DNA from: Microvirga sp. ACRRW
Lineage (GTDB): Bacteria > Pseudomonadota > Alphaproteobacteria > Rhizobiales > Beijerinckiaceae
DNA length: 64,000 nt
NCBI RefSeq assembly: GCF_022346925.1
Contig: NZ_JAKRNJ010000006.1
Span: 124,001-188,000, forward strand
Direction of reading: 5' to 3'
Numbering within the stretch: the first letter of the stretch is position 1; every line of letters starts with the position of its first letter. Position numbers and translations under genes: made by a program. The notes under the pieces are model-generated. The model searched no databases. It saw only the letters and a program-made list of their open reading frames with translations, and was not told the origin of the DNA. Shown one piece after another: positions 9,734 through 20,785 of the stretch.

Positions 9734-10117
9734 CTACCACATGTCGAGTGCGACGCGGGCCTCGTCGGACATGCGGCTCTGGTCCCACGGCGGGTCGAAC
9801 ACGATGACGGCCTTGACGCTCTGGACGCCCTGCACCGAACCCACGGCGTTCTCCACCCAGCCTGGCATCTCGCCGGCCACGGGGCAGCCCGGAGCGGTCA
9901 GGGTCATGTCGATGGCGACGTTGCGGTCGTCGTCGATGTCGACGCGGTAGATCAGGCCGAGCTCGTAGATGTCGACCGGGATTTCCGGATCGTAGACGGT
10001 CTTGAGGGCCGCGATGATGTCGTCCGTCATGCGGTCAAGCTCTTCCGGCGGGATCCCTGAGCCGGGAGATACCTGCGGCGCATTGGGCGCGTCTTGGATG
10101 GGTGTCTGATCGTTCAC
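9734..10117 (-). CDS. sufT: SUF system Fe-S assembly protein, MIP18/DUF59 family
   Basis: A 127-residue protein with a poorly conserved N-terminus and a DUF59 (MIP18-like) domain from about residue 28 (DDIIAALKTVYDPEIPVDIYELGL). The conserved DPEIP loop and the LTAPGCPVAGEMP segment with its reactive cysteine are present. SufT/PaaD-like proteins help mature Fe-S proteins. It begins 11 bp after sufS and is the last gene of the operon before the hairpin at 9681-9705. Confidence 0.92.
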   Translation of the reverse strand: MNDQTPIQDAPNAPQVSPGSGIPPEELDRMTDDIIAALKTVYDPEIPVDIYELGLIYRVDIDDDRNVAIDMTLTAPGCPVAGEMPGWVENAVGSVQGVQSVKAVIVFDPPWDQSRMSDEARVALDMW

Positions 10118-10128
10118 AGGTCTGTCCT

Positions 10129-11364
10129 TCAGGCAAACAGGGCTTCCGCCTTCTGCAAGGCGTCCGCCAGCTTATCGACTTCTTCCATGGTGTTGTAGAG
10201 GCCGAATGATGCACGGCAGGTGGAGGTTGCCCCGAAGCGGTTCAAGAGCGGCATGGCGCAATGAGTGCCTGCCCGAACTGCCACGCCCTGCCGGTCGATG
10301 ATGGTGGCCACGTCATGGGCATGGGCGTTGTTCATCTCGAAGGCGATGATGGCGCCCTTGCCCTTGGCCTGGCCGATGATGCGGATGGAATTCATGGCCC
10401 GCAGGCGCTCATGGGCATAGGCCGAAAGGGCCTCCTCATGGGCGCGGATGTTCTCGCGGCCAAGCTCCATCATGAAGCGTAGCGCCGCATCGAGGCCGAT
10501 GGCCTCAAGAATCGCGGGCGTGCCCGCCTCGAAGCGGTGCGGAGGGTCGTTGTAGGTGATCGCGTCCTCGCGCACCTCGCGGATCATCTCGCCGCCGCCC
10601 TGATAAGGCGGCATCTTCTCGAGGAATTCGCGCTTGCCGTAGAGAACGCCGATGCCGGTCGGTCCATAGACCTTGTGACCGGTGAACACGTAGAAATCCG
10701 CGTCGAGATCGCGCACGTCCACGTCGAGATGCACCGCGCCTTGAGCGCCATCCACAAGCACCGGCACGCCGTGAGCATGCGCGATGCGGATGATCTCCTT
10801 CATCGGAGTCACGGTGCCGAGCACATTGGACATGTGCGTCATGGCGACGATCTTCGTGCGCGGTGAGAAGAGCTTTTCGTATTCCTCGACGAGGAAGTTT
10901 CCGTCGTCGTCCACCGGCGCCCACTTGATCACCGCGCCCTTGCGCTCGCGCAGGAAGTGCCAGGGCACGATGTTGGAATGGTGCTCCATGATGGAGAGGA
11001 TGATCTCGTCCCCCTCCCCGATATTCATGCGCCCGTAGGAATCCGCCACGAGGTTGTAGGCTTCCGTGGCCGACTTGGTGAAGATGATCTCTTCAATCGA
11101 GCCGGCATTGATGAACTGGCGTGCCGTCTCGCGTGCCCGCTCGAAGCCCTCTGTCGCCACATTGGCCATGTAATGCAGGCCGCGATGCACATTCGCGTAG
11201 CCCGTTTCCATGGCGTTCACCATGGCATCGATCACCGCCTTCGGCTTCTGGGCCGATGCGGCGCTGTCGAGATAGACGAGCGGCTTGCCATAGACCTGCT
11301 GCGACAGGATCGGGAACTGCGTCCGGATCGCGTCAATGTCGTAGGGCTTCACTTGCATGTTCAT
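10129..11364 (-). CDS. sufS: Cysteine desulfurase, group II (SufS)
   Basis: A PLP enzyme of 411 residues that takes sulfur from L-cysteine for the SufBCD scaffold. The Schiff-base lysine is in FTGHKVYGPTGIG, PLP contacts are in TKSATEAYN and MEHHSNIVPW, and the persulfide cysteine is in RAGTHCAMPLL, the group II arrangement. It lies fourth from the start of the suf part, after sufD, from which it is separated by 117 bp filled by a palindromic repeat. SufT follows 11 bp downstream. No sufE is seen in the window. Confidence 0.96.
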   Translation of the reverse strand: MNMQVKPYDIDAIRTQFPILSQQVYGKPLVYLDSAASAQKPKAVIDAMVNAMETGYANVHRGLHYMANVATEGFERARETARQFINAGSIEEIIFTKSATEAYNLVADSYGRMNIGEGDEIILSIMEHHSNIVPWHFLRERKGAVIKWAPVDDDGNFLVEEYEKLFSPRTKIVAMTHMSNVLGTVTPMKEIIRIAHAHGVPVLVDGAQGAVHLDVDVRDLDADFYVFTGHKVYGPTGIGVLYGKREFLEKMPPYQGGGEMIREVREDAITYNDPPHRFEAGTPAILEAIGLDAALRFMMELGRENIRAHEEALSAYAHERLRAMNSIRIIGQAKGKGAIIAFEMNNAHAHDVATIIDRQGVAVRAGTHCAMPLLNRFGATSTCRASFGLYNTMEEVDKLADALQKAEALFA

Positions 11365-11383
11365 CGCCTGACCGTTTCTTCAC

Positions 11384-11474
11384 CGTCATGGCCGGGCTTG
11401 ACCCGGCCATCCACGCCTTCCCACGTCGGCGCGAAGCAAAGACGTGGATGCCCGGCACAAGGCCGGGCATGACG
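11384..11474. repeat. Dispersed palindromic repeat, copy in the sufS-sufD gap
   Basis: Outer arms CGTCATGGCCGGG and CCGGGCATGACG face each other, with internal ATCCACG / CGTGGAT arms. It fills most of the 117-bp gap inside the operon and resembles the repeats at 13568, 20668, 36922 and 37904. Confidence 0.8.
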
Positions 11475-11481
11475 TAGTGAG

Positions 11482-12795
11482 TTATGCTCGCGCCTTCAGC
11501 CAGCCCTCGACCGTCGCAACGAGAGCCTCGCGGACATCCTCGTTCTCCACGAACTCGATGGACTCACCGAGGAAGGCCTGAACCAGCAGGCTTTCGGCTT
11601 CCTTCTTCGGAAGGCCGCGGGCCATGAGGTAGAACAGGAGATCCTCGTCGAGCTGGCCGCAGGTGGCGCCGTGGGCGCACTGCACGTCGTCTGCGAAGAT
11701 TTCGAGTTCCGGCTTGTTGTTCATCGAGCCGCCCTCCTCCAGGAGGAGCGCCGCCGACATCATGCGGCCGTCGGTCTTCTGGGCGTGATGCGGAACGATG
11801 ATCTTGCCCTGGAAAACGCCGGTCGCCTCGTTGTCGATGACCGTCTTGAACAGCTCGCGGCTCTCGCAGTGCAGAGCATTATGCTCGACCACGAGCGTGG
11901 AATCGCCGTGCTGCGTGCCTTTCAGCATGCTCGCGCCGTTGACCCGCAGGTTCGTGTTCTCGCCGTTGAGAATGGCATAGACCTGATGGCGCGAGGTGGC
12001 GGAGCCCGCAACGACGTTGATGCTGTTGAAGTTGGCATCAGAGCCGACCTTCAGAGCGAGCGTCGACAAAGCAAGCGTCTTGTCGCCCTCGGCGTTCAGG
12101 CGAACATGCTGCACGTTGGTGCGGTCGCCCGCGATCATCTCGATCACGTCGTTCGGCTGGTGGTTTGCGCCGTCGGTGCTCTCGTGGGTCTCAAAAAGCG
12201 TGAAGGAAGCGTCATCCTCCACCACCACGAGCACGCGGGTCGCGGTCGCAACCGCCGAACCGGCGGCGGTGACGAAGCGCAGATGAACCGGCGTCTCGAC
12301 ATTGCCCACAACGCGGATCATCACCCCATCGGCCATGAAGGACGTGTTGAGCTGATAAACCGGGTTGTCGCTCGCCCACGGAACAGGGCTGAGCTTTGCC
12401 AGCCACTCGTGGCCGTTGGCGAGAGCCTCGCGCAGCGGCACGATCTCGACGCCTTCCGGCAGCTTGGCGAAGTCCACGGCCTCGCGCACGAAGTGGCCAT
12501 TCACGAACGGTACCTGCAGCGCAGCCACGTCGGCGAATGCCTTCGAACCCTTGAGCGCGGCCTTCGCCTCGTCGGCAGTGGGCACACCTGCGAAGGGCGC
12601 AATCTCACGCAGCAGCGCGCGAAGATCGGTGTACTTGAACTCTTCCACGCGGCGATGCGGAAGCCCGCGCGTGGAAAACTGCTCGAAAGCCTGGGCGCGC
12701 GATTCCGCGCGACCGGGCAGCGTCGTCTTGGCGCTTTCGAACGCCTGCACCAGCGCGGTTTCCGCCGGTGTCTTCATGAGAGTCACATCGGCCAT
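11482..12795 (-). CDS. sufD: Fe-S cluster assembly protein SufD
   Basis: A 437-residue SufD, partner of SufB in the SufBC2D scaffold on which the cluster is built. The right-handed beta-helix core is evident from about residue 170 to 380 (LRVNGASMLKGTQHGDSTLVVEHN, ATGVFQGKIIVPHHAQKTDGRMMS). The histidine in VPHHAQKTD lies in the SufB-SufD interface region. The C-terminal helical domain has AHGATCGQLDEDLLFYLMARGL. It starts 3 bp after the sufC stop, so translation is probably coupled. Confidence 0.96.
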   Translation of the reverse strand: MADVTLMKTPAETALVQAFESAKTTLPGRAESRAQAFEQFSTRGLPHRRVEEFKYTDLRALLREIAPFAGVPTADEAKAALKGSKAFADVAALQVPFVNGHFVREAVDFAKLPEGVEIVPLREALANGHEWLAKLSPVPWASDNPVYQLNTSFMADGVMIRVVGNVETPVHLRFVTAAGSAVATATRVLVVVEDDASFTLFETHESTDGANHQPNDVIEMIAGDRTNVQHVRLNAEGDKTLALSTLALKVGSDANFNSINVVAGSATSRHQVYAILNGENTNLRVNGASMLKGTQHGDSTLVVEHNALHCESRELFKTVIDNEATGVFQGKIIVPHHAQKTDGRMMSAALLLEEGGSMNNKPELEIFADDVQCAHGATCGQLDEDLLFYLMARGLPKKEAESLLVQAFLGESIEFVENEDVREALVATVEGWLKARA

Positions 12796-12798
12796 GGC

Positions 12799-13551
12799 TT
12801 AAGCGGCCTCGCTTTCACGGTAATCGGCATAACCGTTGGCCTCGAGCTCGAGGGCAAGCTCCTTGCCGCCCGACTTCACGATACGACCGCCATGCATCAC
12901 GTGCACGGTGTCGGGCACGATGTGGTTCAGCAGGCGCTGATAGTGCGTGATGACGAGGAAGGCGCGATCCGGCGAACGGAGCGCGTTCACGCCCTCGGAC
13001 ACGATGCGAAGCGCGTCGATGTCGAGGCCGGAATCCGTCTCGTCGAGGATGCAGAAGGACGGCTGGAGCAGAGCCATCTGCAGAATCTCCATGCGCTTCT
13101 TCTCACCGCCGGAGAAGCCGACGTTCAGGGCGCGCTTGAGCATGTCCTTCGGAATTTCGAGCTTCGCGGCAGCCGCATTCACCTGCTTGATGAAGTCGGG
13201 CGTGGACAGCTCGTCCTCGCCGCGCGCCTTGCGCTGGGCGTTCATGGCGGCCTTCAGGAAGGTCATCGAGCCGACGCCGGGGATTTCGAGCGGATACTGG
13301 AAGGCCAGGAATACGCCAGCCGCCGCGCGCTGGTCGGCTTCCATCTCCAGGATGTTCTCGCCGTTGAGCAGGATTTCGCCGTCAAGGACCTCGTAGTCCT
13401 CCTTGCCGGCGATCACATACGACAGGGTCGACTTGCCCGAGCCGTTCGGGCCCATGATAGCGGCGACCTCGCCCTTGTTCACGGTGAGGTTGAGGCCGTT
13501 GAGAATGCGCTTGTCCTCGATCTGGACAACAAGGTTCTTGATTTCGAGCAT
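12799..13551 (-). CDS. sufC: Fe-S cluster assembly ATPase SufC
   Basis: A 250-residue ABC-type ATPase that drives conformational change in SufBCD. Walker A is GPNGSGKST near residue 35, the signature is [11 protein letters not shown] near 145, and Walker B is [13 protein letters not shown] near 170. Length and the QYPLEIPG segment are typical of SufC. It lies between sufB (122 bp upstream, gap holding a palindromic repeat) and sufD (3 bp downstream). Confidence 0.97.
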   Translation of the reverse strand: MLEIKNLVVQIEDKRILNGLNLTVNKGEVAAIMGPNGSGKSTLSYVIAGKEDYEVLDGEILLNGENILEMEADQRAAAGVFLAFQYPLEIPGVGSMTFLKAAMNAQRKARGEDELSTPDFIKQVNAAAAKLEIPKDMLKRALNVGFSGGEKKRMEILQMALLQPSFCILDETDSGLDIDALRIVSEGVNALRSPDRAFLVITHYQRLLNHIVPDTVHVMHGGRIVKSGGKELALELEANGYADYRESEAA

Positions 13552-13567
13552 TGGTGAATTCCATCCA

Positions 13568-13665
13568 CGTCATCCCGGACAGCTCAAAGCCGATCCGGGA
13601 TCGTTATCCGAATTGAACTGGTTTTCGCGATCCCGGCTCTTCGCTTCGCTGCGGCCGGGATGACG
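13568..13665. repeat. Dispersed palindromic repeat, copy in the sufC-sufB gap
   Basis: Arms CGTCATCCCGG (13568-13578) and CCGGGATGACG (13655-13665) are perfect inverted repeats around about 75 bp with further internal pairing. It occupies nearly the whole intergenic space inside the operon. Confidence 0.85.
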
Positions 13666-13673
13666 CTTGTTCC

Positions 13674-15146
<1,473 letters not shown>

Positions 15147-15214
15147 TTGTCTCTCCCACCACTCACGGCTTCAAGGGCCGCGGGTTGATATGACATGGAA
15201 AACTGGCGGGGCTT

Positions 15215-16387
15215 TTAAGCCGCGCTCGCCTTCCGCTTATATAAGGAGCCGACCACCTTTTCGCACGCCTCCGCAAAGCGAATGACGCATTCTTTCGTGG
15301 TCGACCACCCCAAACTCACACGCAAAACACCCTCCGCGAGGGCGGGCTCGACACCCATGGCATCGAGCACATGCGAACGCTTGACCTTTCCGGACGAGCA
15401 GGCCGAACCGGAGGACAGGGCAATGCCCGCAAGATCGAACGCGATCAATGCCGTCTCGGCCTTGAGGCCGGGTATGGCAAAGGCCAGCGTATTAGGCAAC
15501 CGCTCGGCGCCAGCGCCCACAACAAGAGCGTCCGGCGCGACCCGTCGCACATGCGCCTCGGCCTCGTCGCACAGCAGCTTCAGACGGGCGGCTTCCTGCT
15601 CCTGCCCATCGAGGGCAAGCGCGGCCGCTGTGCCGAAGCCCGCGATGCCGGCCACGTTCTCCGTGCCGGCGCGGTAATTCTTCTCCTGCCCGCCGCCACG
15701 GATCAGCTTCTCGCCGATCTCGTATTGGTCGGAGGCGAGCACCAGAGCCCCTGCCCCCTTCGGCCCGCCGAGCTTGTGGGCGGAAAGCGTCAGCGCATCG
15801 GCGCCGAGCGCGGCAAGATCGACCGGAACCCGTCCTGCCGCCTGCACAGCATCCGTATGGAGGAGGCCGCCATGGTCATGAACCAGCTTGGCAATCTGAG
15901 CGATGGGCTGGATGACACCCGTCTCATTGTTGGCGAGCTGGACAGAGACCAGAACCCGCTCCTCGCCTGCCTGCTCGAGGTGGGCTTTGAGCCAGGCGAG
16001 ATCAAGCACTCCATGCTCGTCGACGGGAATGATTGCGATCTTCTCAGCTGGGAAACGATGTCCGCTGAGAATGCAGGGATGCTCGGTGGCCCCAAGCAGA
16101 AGCCTCGCCGCTCCGGCCTGCCCGAGCCGCTTGAAGGATGGCGCGAGAACGAGATTCGCAGCCTCCGTACCGCCGCTCGTGAAGATCACGTTCTTCGCCT
16201 TGGCGCCGACCAGCCTGGCGACGGAGACGCGCGCCGCCTCCATCTCGCCCCGCGCGGCCCGACCTTCGCTGTGAACGGAGGAGGCATTGCCCGGCAGCTG
16301 CAGCACGCGCAGGACCGTCTCCGCCACCTGCGGCCGCACGGGCGACGTGGCGTTGTGGTCGAGATATGTGCGCTGGCCCATTGCCAT
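15215..16387 (-). CDS. Cysteine desulfurase, group I (IscS/NifS-like)
   Basis: A PLP-dependent desulfurase of about 390 residues. It begins YLDHNATSPVRPQ and has FTSGGTEAANL, the lysine motif SAHKLGGPKGAGAL and the persulfide cysteine in SSGSACSSGKVKRSHVL, which marks group I. The frame is open to 16507, but the family N-terminus and a GGAAG site point to ATG 16387 (or 16381). It heads the SUF operon, so two desulfurases of different groups are co-transcribed. A 15-bp ICE-type palindrome lies 130 bp upstream. Confidence 0.92.
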   Translation of the reverse strand: MAMGQRTYLDHNATSPVRPQVAETVLRVLQLPGNASSVHSEGRAARGEMEAARVSVARLVGAKAKNVIFTSGGTEAANLVLAPSFKRLGQAGAARLLLGATEHPCILSGHRFPAEKIAIIPVDEHGVLDLAWLKAHLEQAGEERVLVSVQLANNETGVIQPIAQIAKLVHDHGGLLHTDAVQAAGRVPVDLAALGADALTLSAHKLGGPKGAGALVLASDQYEIGEKLIRGGGQEKNYRAGTENVAGIAGFGTAAALALDGQEQEAARLKLLCDEAEAHVRRVAPDALVVGAGAERLPNTLAFAIPGLKAETALIAFDLAGIALSSGSACSSGKVKRSHVLDAMGVEPALAEGVLRVSLGWSTTKECVIRFAEACEKVVGSLYKRKASAA

Positions 16388-16514
16388 GGCTTCCGTCTCA
16401 AGCCTCACGAAATTCTTGCAATTGACCCCTGGTGCCGTGCTAAAGCACCGCAACCACATGTGCCCATGTTTCCCCCGAGACTCCAGCCGTCGGAATTTAT
16501 GAAACATTGGAACA

Positions 16515-16533
16515 TTTTAGAAGAGTTCTAATA
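16515..16533. promoter_or_regulatory. Putative Irr-binding site (ICE box)
   Basis: The core is a perfect inverted repeat, TTAGAAGAGTTCTAA (TTAGAA at 16517-16522, TTCTAA at 16526-16531). This matches the alphaproteobacterial iron control element bound by Irr as I recall it: TTAGAA, 3 nt, TTCTAA. It lies between the SUF operon and a divergent hydrolase gene. Irr is known to repress Fe-S and other iron-using genes when iron is scarce. A second inverted repeat, GGTTCC/GGAACC at 16534-16553, adjoins it. Confidence 0.72.
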
Positions 16534-16624
16534 GGTTCCTTCTTAAGGGAACCCGCGACCTGGAGTCAAGGTCGCGCAGGGGTTTCCCTCTCTTCACGGA
16601 GAGGCGATCAAGAGGTTCGCGTAT

Positions 16625-17281
16625 ATGCCTGAAGTCATCTTCACGGGGCCGGCCGGCCGTATCGAAGGCCGTTATCAGCCTGCCAAGGAAAAGGGCGCTC
16701 CCATCGCCATCATCCTGCATCCGCACCCGCAATTCGGCGGGACGATGAACAACCAGATCGTCTACAACCTGTACTACGACTTCGTGAAGCGCGGCTTCTC
16801 GGTGCTGCGCTTCAACTTCCGCGGCGTGGGCCGCAGCCAGGGCGCGTTCGATCACGGCCAAGGCGAGCTCTCGGATGCGGCGGCGGCCCTTGACTGGGCC
16901 CAGGCCATGAACCCGGATGCCCGCGCCTGCTGGATCGCAGGCGTGTCCTTCGGCGCCTGGATCGGCATGCAGCTCCTCATGCGCCGCCCGGAGATCGAGG
17001 GCTTCATCTCGATCGCCGCCATGGCGAACCGCTACGACTTCTCGTTCCTCGCCCCCTGCCCGTCCTCCGGCCTGTTCGTGCATGGCTCCGAGGATCGCGT
17101 GGCACCGGTGAAGGACGTGGTCAGCGTCATCGAAAAGGTGAAGACCCAGAAGGGCGTGAAGCTCGAGCACGCGGTCGTGGAAGGCGCCAACCATTTCTTC
17201 GACGGCAAGGTCGACGAGCTGATGGTGGCCGTGGACGAATACCTCGACAAGCGCCTGGGCGCGACCGAGGAAGCCGTCTGA
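16625..17281 (+). CDS. Alpha/beta hydrolase (COG2945-like)
   Basis: A 218-residue predicted cytoplasmic serine hydrolase. After a short beta-hairpin it has ILHPHPQFGGTMNN, FNFRGVGRSQG, the nucleophile elbow AGVSFGAWIG (Ser near 105), the acid in VHGSEDRVAP and the histidine in GANHFFDGK. Its substrate is unknown. It is divergent from the SUF operon, with the ICE-type palindrome in the shared 237-bp gap, and is followed by a strong bidirectional terminator. Confidence 0.88.
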   Translation: MPEVIFTGPAGRIEGRYQPAKEKGAPIAIILHPHPQFGGTMNNQIVYNLYYDFVKRGFSVLRFNFRGVGRSQGAFDHGQGELSDAAAALDWAQAMNPDARACWIAGVSFGAWIGMQLLMRRPEIEGFISIAAMANRYDFSFLAPCPSSGLFVHGSEDRVAPVKDVVSVIEKVKTQKGVKLEHAVVEGANHFFDGKVDELMVAVDEYLDKRLGATEEAV

Positions 17282-17317
17282 GTTCCTCGACATCAAGAAG
17301 TTCAAGGTGTTCAAATA

Positions 17318-17348
17318 AAAAAGGCCGGTCAGATTGACCGGCCTTTTG
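17318..17348. terminator. Bidirectional terminator
   Basis: A stem of at least 12 bp (AAAAGGCCGGTCA / TGACCGGCCTTTT) with a GAT loop lies between the convergent hydrolase and metalloprotease genes. A-rich and T-rich flanks suit both directions. Confidence 0.93.
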
Positions 17349-17369
17349 TTTAAATCTGTTTTCAACGCA

Positions 17370-19232
17370 TCAGATGAACGCGAAGTCATCCGCTGCAAGT
17401 TTGGAAAGCTGGAAGTTCTGCAGCGTCAGCTTCATTCCGGTCGAACCTGTATAATTGAACTGAAGCGTGTCGATGACCACATCGGTTCCGACCTGACGGG
17501 CAGCCGCCTTCACAGCATTGAAATCAGAGAAGAGGTTGCGCATCATGAAGATGCGATCGCCAGCGCCGATACCACCCTGGAAGTCAGTGATGACGGTGTT
17601 GTAAATATCGCCTGCGTAACCCTTGCCGACGACATAGAAGGTGTCAAAGCCGGAACCACCGGTGAGCACATCTGGGGAGTAATAGGTCGAGCCAGCCTCG
17701 ATGAAGAGGTAATCGTCGCCATTTCCGCCAATGAGGGTATCGACACCGACGCCGCCGCCGATTGAGTCATTCCCGTCGCCGCCCTCGATCAGATCGTTAC
17801 CGGCCGTATCGGAAATGGAGTCGTTTCCTGCTCCGCCGACCATGGTATCGTTGCCCTGGCTACCGTCGAGGTAGTCATTGCCTGCCCCACCATCGAGATA
17901 ATCGTCGCCAGCATCGCCTCGCAGATTGTCGTTGCCAATTCCACCGCGAAGCACATCGTTACCAGCACCACCGTACAGGTAATCGTTACCTTCTGCGCCG
18001 TCGAGCGTATCGTTGCCCGCGTTTCCGGTGAGCGTATTGTTGGCGCTATTGCCGCCGAGCCAATCGTTCCCGCTGCCGCCGATTGCATTCTCGATGAGAG
18101 AGCGCATGTCGCCGCGGTGCTGCAGGGCGTTATAGACGTTGCCTTTGACGCCATCCGCACGCTGGTCCGTGGAGAGGAGCGAATATCCGCCGGGGCTCAG
18201 ATCGACCCGCACGCCGGTGGTATAGGCCGACAGATCGTAGGTGTCGTTGCCGCCGCCATCCCAAATGGTCAGGAAGATCTTGTTGCCCTCTACCCGCCCT
18301 TGGCTGGAGCCGTTCACGAAGGTCTCACCCGTGGTGGGATTCCACTTGTAGACGGTATGGTTGCTGTTGGCCGTGAAATCGGCCCCATACATCTCCTGCA
18401 GGGCAGCGATGTCATACATCATGTATGTCTGCGGATTTGCGACAACGTTGTAGGACATGACCGTGTATTCGGTCGAGTCGAGATGGGCAGCCATCTTCGG
18501 CGTACCGGGACCGTATTCATGCGTGTGTTTCAAGCCGAGCGCGTGACCCAACTCATGCAGCATGATGTAGTACTGGTAGGTGCCCGGCGTTGCTGCCGGC
18601 TTGTCGGCGTCGACGATCCAGGTGTCTCCGCCATAAATCGGCGTGCCAGGGTAGTAGCCATGGCTGCGATTGATGATGCTGTTCGGCTGGAAGCCGGCCA
18701 ACTTGATATTGGCCTCACCACGCCCGGCATAAGAGAAGGAAAGGTTCGTAAAGGATTCCAGGGAGGTCAGAGACATTCCTCCCCAAGCTCCCTTGAAGAT
18801 GCTGTGGAAAGCGTTCTGCGTCTGGATCGAGGCCGGGCGGAAGCCTTCAGCGCTCGGATTGATCCACTCGTAGATTCCGCGCGAGATGGGGAACCCGTAG
18901 GTAACGGTCTCGCCCGCCCACTGGGAGCCGGAGAAGAGAGCAAGAATGTTCGAATCGATATCGCCCGGCACGTAGAAGCGGGCATCACCGACGACAAAGT
19001 CCACGGAGAAGCTCGACGTCGCGTAAGCGCTGTCCTTCAGCCAAGGATAGGAATAGTCGACAAAAGCCGAAAAATCCTCGGGAGACCGGGGACTATCTTC
19101 CGATCCAGACCAATCGTCGTATGAGACCGAAGAGAAGGTCGACATACTTCCAGGGTTCTGGGGAGAGTTCCCATGGCTCGCAAAATTCGCCCAGGAAGTC
19201 CCATTAAGATCCTTGAGACAAGCATAGCACAT
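17370..19232 (-). CDS. Secreted RTX zinc metalloprotease, serralysin (M10B) type
   Basis: A 620-residue predicted extracellular protease. The zinc motif [11 protein letters not shown] is near residue 222, and the Met-turn EYTVMSYNV follows. The C-terminal half has about 14 GGxGxDxLx calcium-binding repeats ([20 protein letters not shown]) and then a Peptidase_M10_C-like region ending near residue 610. There is no N-terminal signal peptide; such proteins leave by type I secretion using a C-terminal signal, but no ABC exporter lies in the window. The frame is open to 19400; ATG 19232 has AAGGGG upstream and gives a sensible start, MCYACLKDLNG. Confidence 0.9.
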   Translation of the reverse strand: MCYACLKDLNGTSWANFASHGNSPQNPGSMSTFSSVSYDDWSGSEDSPRSPEDFSAFVDYSYPWLKDSAYATSSFSVDFVVGDARFYVPGDIDSNILALFSGSQWAGETVTYGFPISRGIYEWINPSAEGFRPASIQTQNAFHSIFKGAWGGMSLTSLESFTNLSFSYAGRGEANIKLAGFQPNSIINRSHGYYPGTPIYGGDTWIVDADKPAATPGTYQYYIMLHELGHALGLKHTHEYGPGTPKMAAHLDSTEYTVMSYNVVANPQTYMMYDIAALQEMYGADFTANSNHTVYKWNPTTGETFVNGSSQGRVEGNKIFLTIWDGGGNDTYDLSAYTTGVRVDLSPGGYSLLSTDQRADGVKGNVYNALQHRGDMRSLIENAIGGSGNDWLGGNSANNTLTGNAGNDTLDGAEGNDYLYGGAGNDVLRGGIGNDNLRGDAGDDYLDGGAGNDYLDGSQGNDTMVGGAGNDSISDTAGNDLIEGGDGNDSIGGGVGVDTLIGGNGDDYLFIEAGSTYYSPDVLTGGSGFDTFYVVGKGYAGDIYNTVITDFQGGIGAGDRIFMMRNLFSDFNAVKAAARQVGTDVVIDTLQFNYTGSTGMKLTLQNFQLSKLAADDFAFI

Positions 19233-19387
19233 GGTCGGCCCCTTCAGTGAAACGTTAGAACATATTAAACTTTCGCAGAACCTTGGCAATAGACCGAACG
19301 GTCTAGTAGGAGCTCCCAGGTGGAATCCTGGGCACAACCTGCTAGAAGAGCGCCCTGAAATCCCTTTCCAGCCAGACGAGAGCCGCG

Positions 19388-20650
19388 ATGAACGCGCCAC
19401 GATCCGAATTCCTGAAGGTGCTCACCGAGCGCGGCTTCATCCACCAGACCTCCGATTTCGAGGGCGTGGATACGGCCGCCATTGAGAATCGGCTGACGAC
19501 CTATGTGGGCTATGACTGCACGGGCCCGTCCCTGCATGTGGGCCATCTGCTGTCGATCATGATGCTGCACTGGCTCCAGAAAACCGGAGCCGGCAAGCCG
19601 ATCACCCTCATGGGCGGCGGCACGACCCGCGTAGGCGATCCGTCCGGCAAGGACGAGAGCCGCAAGCTCCTCACCGTCGAGCAGATCGAGGCTAACAAGG
19701 AGAGCATCAGGACGGTGTTTTCGCGCTTCATCTCGTTCGGTGACGGCAAGTCCGACGCGATGATGGTCGACAATGCCGAGTGGCTGACCAAGCTCAACTA
19801 CATCGAATTCCTGCGCGATGTGGGCCGCCACTTCTCGGTCAACCGCATGCTGTCCTTCGACAGCGTGAAGCTGCGCCTCGAGCGCGAGCACGAACTGTCG
19901 TTCCTGGAATTCAACTACATGATCCTCCAGGCCTACGACTTCGTGGAGCTGAACAAGCGCTACGGCTGCGTGCTGCAGATGGGCGGCTCGGACCAGTGGG
20001 GCAACATCGTCAACGGCATCGATCTCGGCCGCCGCCTCGGCACGCCGCAGCTCTACGCCGTCACCTGCCCGCTGCTCACCACGGCGTCCGGCGCCAAGAT
20101 GGGCAAGACCGCCTCCGGCGCGGTGTGGCTCAACGCCGACATGCTGAGCCCCTACGATTACTGGCAGTTCTGGCGCAACACCGAGGATGCGGACGTTCCG
20201 CGCTTCCTCAAGCTGTTCACGATTCTGCCGATGGATGAGATCGCCAAGCTCGCGGCTCTTCAGGGCGCCGAGATCAATGAGGCGAAGAAGATTCTGGCGA
20301 CCGAGGCCACCGCCCTGCTCCACGGCCGCGAGGCGGCGGAACTGGCTGCCGAGACGGCGCAGAAAACCTTCGAGCAGGGCACGCTGGCCGAAAGCCTGCC
20401 GACCATCGAGGTTCCTTCGAGCGTGCTGAAGGAAGGCCTCGGCGTTCTCAACGCGTTCGGCCCGGATTTCGCGAAGCTCGTGCCGTCATCGAGCGAGGCG
20501 CGCCGTCAGGTGAAGAGCGGCGGCCTGAAGGTGAATGACCAGACTGTCTCGGATGAGCGCGCATCCCTCGGCCTGTCGGACCTGACGAGCGAAGGCGTGA
20601 TCAAGCTGTCCTTCGGCAAGAAGAAGCACGTGCTTTTGCGGGCTGTTTGA
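19388..20650 (+). CDS. tyrS: Tyrosyl-tRNA synthetase
   Basis: A 420-residue class I synthetase charging tRNA-Tyr. The HIGH-type motif is HVGH in [11 protein letters not shown] (near 55), the tyrosine pocket region includes YMILQAYDF and GGSDQWGNI, and the KMSKS-type loop is KMGKT near residue 237. A C-terminal S4 domain is present ([20 protein letters not shown]). Length is normal. It is divergent from the RTX protease gene. Confidence 0.97.
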   Translation: MNAPRSEFLKVLTERGFIHQTSDFEGVDTAAIENRLTTYVGYDCTGPSLHVGHLLSIMMLHWLQKTGAGKPITLMGGGTTRVGDPSGKDESRKLLTVEQIEANKESIRTVFSRFISFGDGKSDAMMVDNAEWLTKLNYIEFLRDVGRHFSVNRMLSFDSVKLRLEREHELSFLEFNYMILQAYDFVELNKRYGCVLQMGGSDQWGNIVNGIDLGRRLGTPQLYAVTCPLLTTASGAKMGKTASGAVWLNADMLSPYDYWQFWRNTEDADVPRFLKLFTILPMDEIAKLAALQGAEINEAKKILATEATALLHGREAAELAAETAQKTFEQGTLAESLPTIEVPSSVLKEGLGVLNAFGPDFAKLVPSSSEARRQVKSGGLKVNDQTVSDERASLGLSDLTSEGVIKLSFGKKKHVLLRAV

Positions 20651-20667
20651 TAAAAAGAGACCTCTGT

Positions 20668-20767
20668 CCTCATCCTGAGGAGGTCGCGTTGCGACCGTCT
20701 CGAAGGAGGTTCCAGAGAACGCTGGAGACGCCTCGCCCTTCGAGACGCTGCGCTCCTCAGGGTGAGG
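20668..20767. repeat. Dispersed palindromic repeat between tyrS and the AsmA-like gene
   Basis: Ends CCTCATCCTGAGGAG and CTCCTCAGGGTGAGG are near-perfect inverted repeats, with inner arms GTCTCGAAG / CTTCGAGAC. It is 100 bp long. Its ends differ in sequence from the CGTCATCCCGG type, so it may be a separate subfamily. Read from either convergent gene it could also act as a terminator. Confidence 0.8.
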
Positions 20768-20785
20768 CTCTATTTGCGAGAGCCC

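Noticed and set aside
17540..18160. Open frames on both strands across the first protease's repeat region
   Set aside because: They are shadows of RTX-coding repeats, with Thr/Ser/Ala-rich nonsense products and no start signals.
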